From positions 332,098 to 396,097 of the forward strand of contig CAJXNP010000003.1 in the NCBI GenBank assembly GCA_913057175.1: a stretch of DNA of 64,000 bases, in the 5' to 3' direction. This document shows positions 9,191 through 15,707 of this stretch, one piece after another (the first letter of the stretch is position 1; every line of letters starts with the position of its first letter). The notes under the pieces are model-generated. The model was not told the DNA's origin. It worked only from the letters and a program-made list of their open reading frames with translations, and searched no databases. Made by a program: the position numbers and the translations under genes. This DNA is from an uncultured Cytophagales bacterium (GTDB lineage: Bacteria; Bacteroidota; Bacteroidia; Cytophagales; Cyclobacteriaceae).

Positions 9191-9385
9191 TGTCCTATGG
9201 CCGGACAGGCCCTTACTTTGCTCATACGCTCTTTCATGCCACACAACCTTTCGCGAATCTGTGATTTCTGTCTTGATACAGAAAGTAAGCAAAAGAATCC
9301 CCGCCTGCCGGACGGGCAAGAAGGAAAAACAATACTTCCTCGCACAGGCCCACCTGAAGCCCGCTGTTTTTCCAGGCCATCGCTC
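9191..9385. repeat. Long repeat copy 1 with hairpin (98 bp identical to copy 2)
   Basis: Bases 9191-9288 are identical to 10636-10733. The shared part holds small hairpins (TTCTGT/ACAGAA and TGTCC/GGACA). After it comes a variable part with an 8-bp stem, GGAAAAAC (9323-9330) with GTTTTTCC (9366-9373), closed by GGCCATCGCTC. Copy 2 keeps the layout but changes stem bases on both strands. Copy 1 also carries an extra palindrome (CCCGCCTGCCGGACGGG) at about 9299-9315. Open frames across it on both strands look like by-products. It may be a structured RNA or a mobile palindromic element. Confidence 0.85.
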
Positions 9386-9407
9386 ATGGTGTGCTTCGCA
9401 CGGTTTT

Positions 9408-10142
9408 TTATAGTGGTTCATCATAGTTTTTGTTGTTATTAATGTGGAGGTGGTTGGGTTCAGCTGGTTGATGGTTCTTTGGATTAGAATATTTTCCGGA
9501 ATTGAGGATCCAGTTAGTAGCAGCTGCTTGCCAGTCTTCCATTTGTTTGTTATTGCCTACTTTCCATCCGACTGATTTGAAGTAGTTGAAAAATTTCCGC
9601 GCCTCGAGCTCCGCATTTTTTTCTGTCTTCAATATATCTTTTAAAAGAGGGAACTGCGATTGAAAAAATAGTAACACTTCCTGTTCATTGGGAGGAAGGA
9701 AATCACTTCCTTCTTTTTTTGAATTGACCTTTATCACATCTGATAAAGGTGTTCGTTCGCCTTTGCTTTTATTATTGTTTATATAGTTTATATTGTTTAA
9801 TGAAGGTCTCACTGGCTTTATCAGCAGCTGTCCACCAGCTTTATCACTACCTTTATCAAATCTGTACAGGTAAACCTTGCTTCCTACCTGTGGATTATAA
9901 GAAGGATCGTACCGAATATAGCCCCATGAATGAAGTTCTTTCATGCACCTGGTGTAGGTGTTTACTGATCCGATTTTTGACATTATCATGATCTCAGATC
10001 TGGAAATTGAAATTGGATTTCGGAAGTGATTCATGTTCCAGGAATTAAAGAGGGCGAAGTAAAGGCTTACATGGTAAGGTGTAAGCCTTTCATCTTTCAT
10101 GACAAAATCCATAAATTGTAAAAAGTGCTTGATAAAATTCAT
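9408..10142 (-). CDS. Replication-initiator-like winged-helix protein of the element
   Basis: 244 residues. The N-terminal ~95 residues (FMDFVMKDERLTPYHVSLYF, then ISISRSEIMIMSKIGSVNTY, then MKELHSWGYIRYDPSYNPQV) read as a winged-helix domain like those of phage replisome organisers and small-element Rep proteins. A low-complexity, Asn/Lys-rich linker follows (about 110-140). The C-terminal part (ARKFFNYFKSVGWKV, MEDWQAAATNWILNS) recalls the DnaD-like tail of replisome organisers. It lies 5 bases after an HTH gene and upstream of a DnaC-like ATPase, the usual initiator/loader pairing. Assignment rests on pattern and context. Confidence 0.6.
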   Translation of the reverse strand: MNFIKHFLQFMDFVMKDERLTPYHVSLYFALFNSWNMNHFRNPISISRSEIMIMSKIGSVNTYTRCMKELHSWGYIRYDPSYNPQVGSKVYLYRFDKGSDKAGGQLLIKPVRPSLNNINYINNNKSKGERTPLSDVIKVNSKKEGSDFLPPNEQEVLLFFQSQFPLLKDILKTEKNAELEARKFFNYFKSVGWKVGNNKQMEDWQAAATNWILNSGKYSNPKNHQPAEPNHLHINNNKNYDEPL

Positions 10143-10147
10143 TCACG

Positions 10148-10435
10148 CTATCCTGGAAAAATATGATTTGATATTCTATTTTCAGAAAGCATTTTTTGAA
10201 CATCTTCATATTTGTAGAAGATCACTCCACCAATTTTAGAAAAAGGTAGGGTTCCGTTTACCCTGAGGTTTTGAAGTGTTCCAGGAGAGATTCCTAAAAA
10301 CTCGCGGACCTCATAAGATTTTAACCATTTCTTCGTGACTTGTCCGGAACTTTCCTTTAGAAGTGTTTTTAATTCTTCTAATAATTCGATCTTGAAATCT
10401 CGCAGATCGTCAGTTGTAATAATTGTAGCTGGCAT
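10148..10435 (-). CDS. Excisionase-like helix-turn-helix protein
   Basis: About 95 residues from ATG 10435 (MPATIITTDDLRDFK). The frame extends to 10459, but the internal Met is the usual start of such proteins. The C-terminal half, KKWLKSYEVREFLGISPGTL then LRVNGTLPFSKIGGVIFYKY, is the MerR-like HTH_17 domain of Bacteroidota mobile elements, whose members act as excisionases or copy-control regulators. The N-terminal third is a predicted helix (LEELKTLLKES) for dimerisation. It sits 5 bases before the Rep-like gene in the same direction, so the two are probably co-transcribed. Confidence 0.75.
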   Translation of the reverse strand: MPATIITTDDLRDFKIELLEELKTLLKESSGQVTKKWLKSYEVREFLGISPGTLQNLRVNGTLPFSKIGGVIFYKYEDVQKMLSENRISNHIFPG

Positions 10436-10635
10436 AATATTTAGTTTAATTTGATTCAAGACAAATCACGACAGGAAATGAATATCAAAACAGTTGCAGG
10501 GGTTGCAGGACCCTTTGTAAGAGGTTGGTTTTGAGTAGGATATGAGTTTAAAAAATATTAATTCATTGAGCGGTAGAAGACCGAATCAGACATGTCAATT
10601 ATATTTGCTTGCAATAGTTACGTTCCTTCATTTAA

Positions 10636-10808
10636 TGTCCTATGGCCGGACAGGCCCTTACTTTGCTCATACGCTCTTTCATGCCACACAACCTTTCGCG
10701 AATCTGTGATTTCTGTCTTGATACAGAAAGTAAACAAAGAAATCAAGACAAAACGATGCTTCTACACACATGCCTACACACCCCCGCCGTTTTGTCTGGC
10801 CAGCGCTC
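10636..10808. repeat. Long repeat copy 2 with covarying hairpin
   Basis: The first 98 bases (10636-10733) match copy 1 without a difference. The variable part has a perfect 10-bp stem, AGACAAAACG (10746-10755) with CGTTTTGTCT (10788-10797), then GGCCAGCGCTC. Relative to copy 1, two stem positions change together with their partners (G-C to A-T and A-T to C-G), which points to selection on base pairing. It ends 6 bases before the stop codon of the RteC-like gene and lies just downstream of it in transcription. Confidence 0.85.
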
Positions 10809-10814
10809 TTAAAA

Positions 10815-12017
10815 TTAATTTTTACGGACTTGGTTTAGTATATTGATGATGAGATCTTTTATAGTTTCTCTGGTTGAATCTTCAATATTATAAAATTTGG
10901 ATCTCATGCTTTCAACAGAAATGTTTTCAGCTCTTTTTGTTTGGGTTCCCATTGAGATGAATTTTAAGACCTCCCTATGATTTTTATTGATAATAATTCC
11001 TGTGTCAAAAAAAAGCCTTACAAGGTATGCTAATTGCGATACAGACAAACTGGTTAATACTTTAAAATCATTGTGAATCGGCTCTTTCCTTTTAAAAGGG
11101 ATGTTTAGAGAAAGTTGATTTCTTTTCTCAAGAAAGTACATTTCTTCATCCAGCCATTCCAATAAAGCATCCTTTATCGATATACATTTCGGTTTATAAG
11201 CGAATCCAGGTTTCACATGGTCCTGGTTCAGTGTTTTAATGAAATAGGCAAGTTTCTCTATCTGGCCACAAAGTGAATCCTCCTTTAGATATAGATCTTT
11301 GAAGTTAGATGTGCAGTAATTAAAAAATTTGAAGGAGTTGTAATTAAGATATATCATTCCACAACACACTTTCTCATCAATACTTTTATCCGTTGAATTG
11401 TTGAATGAAATATCTACTAATTCCTTCAACATCGTTTTCAAATAGATTAATTTTCTGAATGAGATGCATTCTTCATTCCGTGAAATAATGAGCTTTTCAA
11501 AAGGATGAAATACTACTTTATTCAATTCCTGAGAGATCCCTTGTTCCTTTAACTCCCTTTTTAATATTGGTAACTCTTCTTTGAAATCACGTACAGCTAT
11601 GATCATGTAACTGCGGGGAATTTTAGCTTTCAGGCTGAAATATTGTGAGAAGTGCTTTTCGATATAGGTGAGTAAATCTTCTAATTGGACATAAATGATC
11701 TTATAGAGATTTACCGGGTTAATTTCATCACTTGTAGAATAAATTTTCAAAGCTTCTTCCGGAGAAATGTATTGTAGAAGATGATCTGTTAAGCGAATTA
11801 ATTCCTGTTGGTGACATTGAATATATTGCTCAAACTGTTTTTCCCTTTTAATGCTGAATAATTTATTTTTGAATAACAGTTTTATTCTATTTACTTCTGA
11901 TTGAACCTTCGTGCACCATTTTTCAAATTGTTGGTTTGATAGGGGGTGATTTTTAAGGTTGTCAGGAGCTAAATCGTGATGGATTAATGCATCCAGTACT
12001 TCTAATTCGTATTTCAA
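10815..12017 (-). CDS. RteC-like protein of the integrative element
   Basis: 400 residues with no signal or membrane segment. The C-terminal region is the informative part: LTSLSVSQLAYLVRLFFDTG, then NKNHREVLKFISMGTQTKRA, then ISVESMRSKFYNIEDSTRET. It resembles the C-terminal region of Bacteroidota RteC-domain proteins; in the CTnDOT family RteC controls excision. The N-terminal 200 residues are helical and charged with no recognised motif. It lies between the integrase and the HTH/Rep genes in the same direction, which fits a control role. The RteC match is from memory of the family, hence moderate confidence. Confidence 0.6.
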   Translation of the reverse strand: MKYELEVLDALIHHDLAPDNLKNHPLSNQQFEKWCTKVQSEVNRIKLLFKNKLFSIKREKQFEQYIQCHQQELIRLTDHLLQYISPEEALKIYSTSDEINPVNLYKIIYVQLEDLLTYIEKHFSQYFSLKAKIPRSYMIIAVRDFKEELPILKRELKEQGISQELNKVVFHPFEKLIISRNEECISFRKLIYLKTMLKELVDISFNNSTDKSIDEKVCCGMIYLNYNSFKFFNYCTSNFKDLYLKEDSLCGQIEKLAYFIKTLNQDHVKPGFAYKPKCISIKDALLEWLDEEMYFLEKRNQLSLNIPFKRKEPIHNDFKVLTSLSVSQLAYLVRLFFDTGIIINKNHREVLKFISMGTQTKRAENISVESMRSKFYNIEDSTRETIKDLIINILNQVRKN

Positions 12018-12215
12018 TTACTAGGGTTTTGGTCTAAAAAGTGAGCTTAATTAATGGTTAAAAAATGATATAACCCCCTCCAATTCTATTCCTCAAACTC
12101 CGCAAATGATAAGCAAATCGTTGAAAATCCAACCAAATATAATTGAAATAGTAAAATGTACAAATTCAAACAGTGAAAAATATGTTAATATTATTGAAAT
12201 GTTATTTCTAATTTT

Positions 12216-13478
12216 TTAAACAACCTTCTTAGCCTGGTTATTGCCTCTATTTGATGAAAGCTTTTGCTCCAATTTACCCATGTCCTCACTTAGTTTTGTT
12301 TCGACTACTTTGGCATAGATCTGCGTGGTTGTGATCTTGGTATGACCGAGCATTTTACTAACTGATTCAATGGGGACACCATTGGCCAGGGTAACGGTGG
12401 TTGCGAAAGTATGCCGGGCCAGGTGGAAAGTTAAATTTTTCTCGATACCGCATAAATCGCCGATTTCTTTTAGGTAAGAATTTAATTTTTGGTTGGAGAT
12501 ACCAGGGAATAGACTTCCCTCATTTAAAACCTTTGGATGTGTCTGATATTTTTCAATTAATATCTTTGCTTTTGGAAGTAATGGAACCTTCACTAACACC
12601 GAAGATTTTTGTCTGCTTGTTGCTAACCATTTTTTACCATCCATTCCAACAACAATATTCTCCGGCTTGAGTTTAATGACATCGATATAAGCTAATCCGG
12701 TATAGCAGCTGAAAATAAACAGATCCTTCACTTGTTGTAATCGAGGAATTTTGAATTCCTTTTCTTCTAATTTACCTAACTCAATATCTGACAGATATCC
12801 CCTATCCACTTTATCATATGAAGGTTTGAATTTTGCAAAAGGATCATGAGCCATCCATTCCAATTTGATCGCCAGATTAAGCATCTTTCTAAATCGCTCC
12901 ATGTGTTTCATGATTCCATTATTTCCTAGAGGCTTCTGGTGATCAACAGGCTCCCATTTTCTTAGGAAATATTCAAAGTCTGTAATGAATTGATAATTAA
13001 TCTGAGATAAGTATATATCAGATGTTTTGAATCGTTTATTTAGAAATCGATTGAGGTATTTCTGTGTAGTAAAATAATTTTTCAGTGTGCCCCAGGCAAG
13101 TTTGTCCTTTAAACTTGTGTTATGGTATTCAATGATCTTATTCAGAGTAAATTCATGCTCATCAATTCCCAGGAATTTATTTTTAAGCGCATCTGCAGAA
13201 ACAAACTTCCTCTGCAGCGTCATGTCCTGGTAGTAATCAAAAAGTGAAAGTTTTATTCTGGTCAGATATTTATTCAATGATTGAATTTCGGCACGACTAC
13301 CTTTTGCCTGATTTTTTGCACTATCCCAATCTTTGACATCAATGTTTCTTTTAGTTGAAATATTAACTCTTTTACCATTGACATTTAACCTGGCATAAAT
13401 TGGAGCAATTCCATTTTTAACTTTCTGTTTTTTAAGATAAAATTTGACTGAAAAAGTGCTACTGTTGGTTCTCATCAT
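12216..13478 (-). CDS. Tyrosine recombinase/integrase, Bacteroidota type
   Basis: 420 residues in the usual order: arm-binding N-terminus (about 8-95), SAM-like core-binding domain (about 110-215), and catalytic domain. The catalytic set visible is HLARH (His352, Arg355), LGHT (His379) and nucleophile Tyr388 (TTTQIYAKV). The first catalytic Arg, usually TGLRY, is replaced in TGLAYIDVIKL (260-270), as is known for CTnDOT-like and related Bacteroidota integrases. The gene lies next to a tRNA cluster at one end of the element and is probably its integration/excision enzyme. Repeats of GGTNACCAAA lie just upstream. Confidence 0.92.
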   Translation of the reverse strand: MMRTNSSTFSVKFYLKKQKVKNGIAPIYARLNVNGKRVNISTKRNIDVKDWDSAKNQAKGSRAEIQSLNKYLTRIKLSLFDYYQDMTLQRKFVSADALKNKFLGIDEHEFTLNKIIEYHNTSLKDKLAWGTLKNYFTTQKYLNRFLNKRFKTSDIYLSQINYQFITDFEYFLRKWEPVDHQKPLGNNGIMKHMERFRKMLNLAIKLEWMAHDPFAKFKPSYDKVDRGYLSDIELGKLEEKEFKIPRLQQVKDLFIFSCYTGLAYIDVIKLKPENIVVGMDGKKWLATSRQKSSVLVKVPLLPKAKILIEKYQTHPKVLNEGSLFPGISNQKLNSYLKEIGDLCGIEKNLTFHLARHTFATTVTLANGVPIESVSKMLGHTKITTTQIYAKVVETKLSEDMGKLEQKLSSNRGNNQAKKVV

Positions 13479-13518
13479 AATTCAATTTTAGTGTGAATGA
13501 ATTGGTTTGAACCTCATA

Positions 13519-13661
13519 GGTCACCAAACAAACCCAATTAAGAGACCAAATTGAATCAAAATGACTCAATTTTTATACTTGTATATAATTGATAATCAAT
13601 GAATTACAAGCGATTTGGTTACCCAAATATAAAATTTAAAAGAGGTAACCAAATAGGTCAC
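13519..13661. promoter_or_regulatory. Cluster of GGTNACCAAA repeats upstream of the integrase
   Basis: GGTCACCAAA at 13519-13528, TTTGGTTACC (the inverse) at 13614-13623, GGTAACCAAA at 13644-13653 and AGGTCAC at 13655-13661. The middle two form a perfect 10-bp inverted repeat 20 bases apart. They lie directly before the integrase start codon, where arm-type integrase sites, excisionase sites or a crossover site would be expected. The role is inferred. Confidence 0.4.
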
Positions 13662-13708
13662 ATTTTTTATGAAAAAAAATGGTGTGAATTGATATGATAA
13701 AAACAAAA

Positions 13709-13742
13709 AAGCCCCTAAATCATAAGATTTAGGGGCTTTTAA
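13709..13742 (-). terminator. Intrinsic terminator of the tRNA cluster
   Basis: AAAAGCCCCTAAATC and GATTTAGGGGCTTTT form a strong hairpin with a very short loop, with A and T runs on both sides, so it can work in either direction. It lies 23 bases after the end of tRNA-Pro in the direction of tRNA transcription and separates the cluster from the integrase region. Confidence 0.85.
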
Positions 13743-13764
13743 TACCGACTATTGTCCAATGAGT

Positions 13765-13838
13765 CGGGGTGGCAGGATTCGAACCTGCGACCCCCTGGTC
13801 CCAAACCAGGTGCGCTAACCGGACTGCGCTACACCCCG
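13765..13838 (-). tRNA. tRNA-Pro (anticodon TGG)
   Basis: The 74-nt minus-strand sequence folds as a cloverleaf: acceptor CGGGGTG/CACCCCG, D-arm from TAGCGCAGT, anticodon stem CCTGG/CCAGG with loop TTTGGGA, and T-arm GCAGGTTCGAATCCTGC. CCA is not encoded. It is the last gene of the tRNA cluster before the terminator. The 3' end faces the integrative element, but no second copy of it was found at the far side. Confidence 0.95.
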
Positions 13839-13908
13839 ATGAAATTTGGTGATATTATGATTTTTAAATTTGTGATAAAACAAATCACGAAATCACTAGA
13901 TATCCTTG

Positions 13909-13982
13909 TGATCCTGCCAGGACTCGAACCTGGAACCTACTGCTTAGAAGGCAGTTGCTCTATCCAGTTGAGCTACAGGACC
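13909..13982 (-). tRNA. tRNA-Arg (anticodon TCT)
   Basis: Reads GGTCCTG...CAGGATC as acceptor stem with one G-T pair, D-arm TAGCTCAACTGGATAGAGCA, anticodon stem ACTGC/GCAGT with loop CTTCTAA, and T-arm CCAGGTTCGAGTCCTGG. All conserved positions are present. A decayed, altered copy of a tRNA of this type lies about 30 bases upstream in transcription. Confidence 0.95.
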
Positions 13983-14013
13983 ATTATCTTTTTTTTACAT
14001 CTCAATATTTCAA

Positions 14014-14089
14014 TTCAATAACCCCTACTCCAACCTGAAACCTTCCCGACATAAAGTCGGGATGCTCTATCCAGTTGAGCTAACGGACT
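14014..14089 (-). pseudogene. tRNA pseudogene (Arg-like) with anticodon arm replaced by a palindrome
   Basis: From 14089 downward the minus strand matches tRNA-Arg through the D-arm (TTAGCTCAACTGGATAGAGC). At the base of the anticodon stem the normal arm is replaced by TCCCGACTTTATGTCGGGA (14062-14044). Homology then resumes in decayed form (AGGTTTCAGGTTGGAGT against AGGTTCCAGGTTCGAGT). The T-stem and the 3' acceptor strand no longer pair, so it should not make a working tRNA. The substitute arm would carry a 7-base loop with TTA at the anticodon position. Confidence 0.75.
14044..14062. repeat. Palindrome inside the Arg-like tRNA pseudogene
   Basis: TCCCGACATAAAGTCGGGA is an inverted repeat with 7-bp arms (TCCCGAC/GTCGGGA) and a 5-base loop. 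It occupies exactly the place of the 17-base anticodon arm of the parent tRNA. Confidence 0.85.
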
Positions 14090-14129
14090 TATTTGTCTTC
14101 AGCTTAATACTATCCTTCAAAATTCTGAG

Positions 14130-14216
14130 CGGAGAGAGCGGGATTCGAACCCGCGGTACCTTTACAGGTACGGCAGTTTAGCAAACTGCTGGTTTCAGCC
14201 ACTCACCCATCTCTCC
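14130..14216 (-). tRNA. tRNA-Ser (anticodon GCT)
   Basis: 87 nt with acceptor GGAGAGA/TCTCTCC, anticodon stem GCAGT/ACTGC with loop TTGCTAA, a long variable arm (GTACCTGTAAAGGTAC), and T-arm GCGGGTTCGAATCCCGC: a class II serine tRNA. It lies between the two tRNA pseudogenes and is the parent type of the one at 14276-14339. Confidence 0.95.
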
Positions 14217-14275
14217 AGGTCAGTATTATCTGAACTTTTTATTTCATTAATCTAAAATTTCGGTAAGGCTGTTTA

Positions 14276-14291
14276 TCCGCCAGCTAGCGGA
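14276..14291. repeat. 16-nt palindrome, TCCGCCAGCTAGCGGA type
   Basis: Near-perfect palindrome at the anticodon-arm position of the tRNA-Ser pseudogene. Related copies are at 25640-25655 and 27288-27303. Confidence 0.8.
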
Positions 14292-14310
14292 TGGTTTCAG
14301 CCACTCACCC

Positions 14311-14330
14311 CTGCCTCGCCGGCAGGCGGG
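14311..14330. repeat. GC-rich palindromic unit in the tRNA-Ser pseudogene
   Basis: CTGCCTCGCCGGCAGGCGGG lies between two otherwise contiguous parts of the tRNA copy. Its reverse complement begins CCCGCCTGCCGG, the same as the palindrome inside long-repeat copy 1 near 9299, so the unit is dispersed. Confidence 0.75.
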
Positions 14331-14339
14331 CATCTCTCC

Positions 14340-14550
14340 TTAGAGAAAATACTGATTTTTTATTGCTGAAATAGAGTAAATCAACCATTTCAAATCTTAA
14401 CTTTTCGGCTGCTCCGAAAAATGAGTTGCAAATATAGAATTTTGTTTTTCATTTAACCAAAAGACAACAAATTTTATTCAACTTTTTTCACCCAATAATT
14501 GATTGATCGCTAATTATTCTGAATGAGCTAACTTTCCATCTTCATCCATT
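14340..14550. other. Non-coding stretch between tRNA remnants and the acyltransferase gene
   Basis: About 210 AT-rich bases upstream of the tRNA cluster. No gene is seen. The tRNA promoter should lie here, but no confident -33/-7 pair was identified. Confidence 0.35.
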
Positions 14551-15675
14551 TCAACTATTTTTCGGACTATTCACTAACTTAACTTCTTTGACATCAACCT
14601 GAATAGGGCGAACATCCTCCTTTCTTAATCCTCTCAACCCAAATAATGGTCTTAAGGAATGAACCCTTCGAATCACCCATTCATAAATAACAAAACATCC
14701 TGCGAAGGTTGCTGTTAATACGAAAACATACTTAAGCCAAACCGGAATGTCCATTGGGAAGATCCAGTAAGAGCTGAGAAATAAGAATATCATGTGAATA
14801 ATATAGATCGGGTAAGCGCCTTCGCTCAAATACTGGAGGGTTTTACCAGGCCTATTGAGGTGTTTGTGAGCAAATCCGAAAACCGCAAAGATCCATAAAT
14901 TAGATTCGATCGCCGTGAGGACGTTCGGCGCATTCAATTCATATTCGAAATACCGCAAGAAAAATAGGGCTATTGCCCCAGCCAGGAACAACCACCTCCA
15001 GGACAGAACAGTTTGCCAGAACGAATGGCCACTTTGTATGCAAATAAACCCGAAGAAAAATGCGAGCAATCCCAGGAAAAAACCATGGGGTGTTAACACG
15101 TACAGTTCAAATATTTCAGGTTGAAGAATCAATACTTCCAAAACAAAAAATCCTATTATCAACAATATCCCCAAAGGAGTTTTAAACAGGTTTTGAATCC
15201 ATTTTACAATCCATCCATTATCATTCTTTTTCAGATAAAAGAATACCGGCAACAGGAGGATCACATAGATAAATATATTACCCAAAAACCATAAATGACC
15301 GGGATGAGGTATATATTGAATCTCCTGGCTGTAGTATTTTTGCCAGATAAGCATATGGAGGGGAACGATGCACAGCGCCCCAAAAATAAATGGCAGAAAT
15401 ATCCTCCGTGTCCTTTCCAGCAATAATTGCTTCCAGCTTCTCTTCCTGATGGCAAATGCCACGCCCATTCCTGATACAAAAAATAAGAGGGGGATCCTCC
15501 AGACATTCAGCATGGACATGGGAATCCATAGGGATTGAAGCGATTCATTGTTTTGAATGAATTGGATAAAAACACCCCAGGGTTGAAACCCAATGGTCGT
15601 ATGGTAGATCAATAGTAGTCCAATAGCGATGACTCTTAGCCAATCAATATCGTATCTTCTTTTTGCAGCTTCCAT
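14551..15675 (-). CDS. Acyltransferase-3 family membrane protein
   Basis: 374 residues with about ten hydrophobic segments. The N-terminal RRYDIDWLRVIAIGLLLIYH, with His at the end of the first helix, is the signature of membrane acyltransferases (OafA/OpgC-like) that O-acylate glycans or lipids. GHLWFLGNIFIYVILLLPVF and YPIYIIHMIFLFLSSYW are further family-like segments. It stands alone between the tRNA cluster and an ankyrin lipoprotein read in the same direction 32 bases upstream. The acceptor is unknown. Confidence 0.85.
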   Translation of the reverse strand: MEAAKRRYDIDWLRVIAIGLLLIYHTTIGFQPWGVFIQFIQNNESLQSLWIPMSMLNVWRIPLLFFVSGMGVAFAIRKRSWKQLLLERTRRIFLPFIFGALCIVPLHMLIWQKYYSQEIQYIPHPGHLWFLGNIFIYVILLLPVFFYLKKNDNGWIVKWIQNLFKTPLGILLIIGFFVLEVLILQPEIFELYVLTPHGFFLGLLAFFFGFICIQSGHSFWQTVLSWRWLFLAGAIALFFLRYFEYELNAPNVLTAIESNLWIFAVFGFAHKHLNRPGKTLQYLSEGAYPIYIIHMIFLFLSSYWIFPMDIPVWLKYVFVLTATFAGCFVIYEWVIRRVHSLRPLFGLRGLRKEDVRPIQVDVKEVKLVNSPKNS

Positions 15676-15707
15676 TTTCAGTGAAATAGAGATCAGTGAT
15701 CAAACAA

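Larger units (their letters stand above)
14276..14339 (-). pseudogene. Truncated tRNA-Ser pseudogene carrying two palindromes
   Basis: On the minus strand from 14339 it reads GGAGAGATG, then a GC-rich palindrome (14330-14311), then GGGTGAGTGGCTGAAACCA, then a second palindrome (14291-14276). The two tRNA pieces are identical to the first ~27 nt of tRNA-Ser(GCT). The first palindrome is inserted between acceptor and D-arm. The second starts where the anticodon stem should begin. After it no clear tRNA homology remains. It is non-functional as a tRNA. Confidence 0.75.

Noticed and set aside
9161..9442. Several 66-87 codon open frames on both strands
   Set aside because: All lie in repeat copy 1. 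Frames on both strands in a hairpin-rich repeat, not conserved in copy 2, are not gene-like.
10592..10846. 84-codon plus-strand open frame
   Set aside because: It crosses repeat copy 2 and reads into the opposite-strand RteC-like gene.
13765..13838. tRNA-Pro as the attachment site of the integrative element
   Set aside because: Its 3' end faces the element, but no second copy of that end was found near 8.0-8.5 kb, and a terminator lies intact between the tRNA and the integrase.
13752..14021. 89-codon plus-strand open frame
   Set aside because: It lies across two tRNA genes on the opposite strand and is their by-product.
14014..14089. A natural ochre-suppressor tRNA (TTA anticodon position in the substituted arm)
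   Set aside because: The T-stem and the acceptor 3' strand do not pair and the T-loop lacks the conserved TTC. It is a decayed copy, and the TTA belongs to the palindrome loop.
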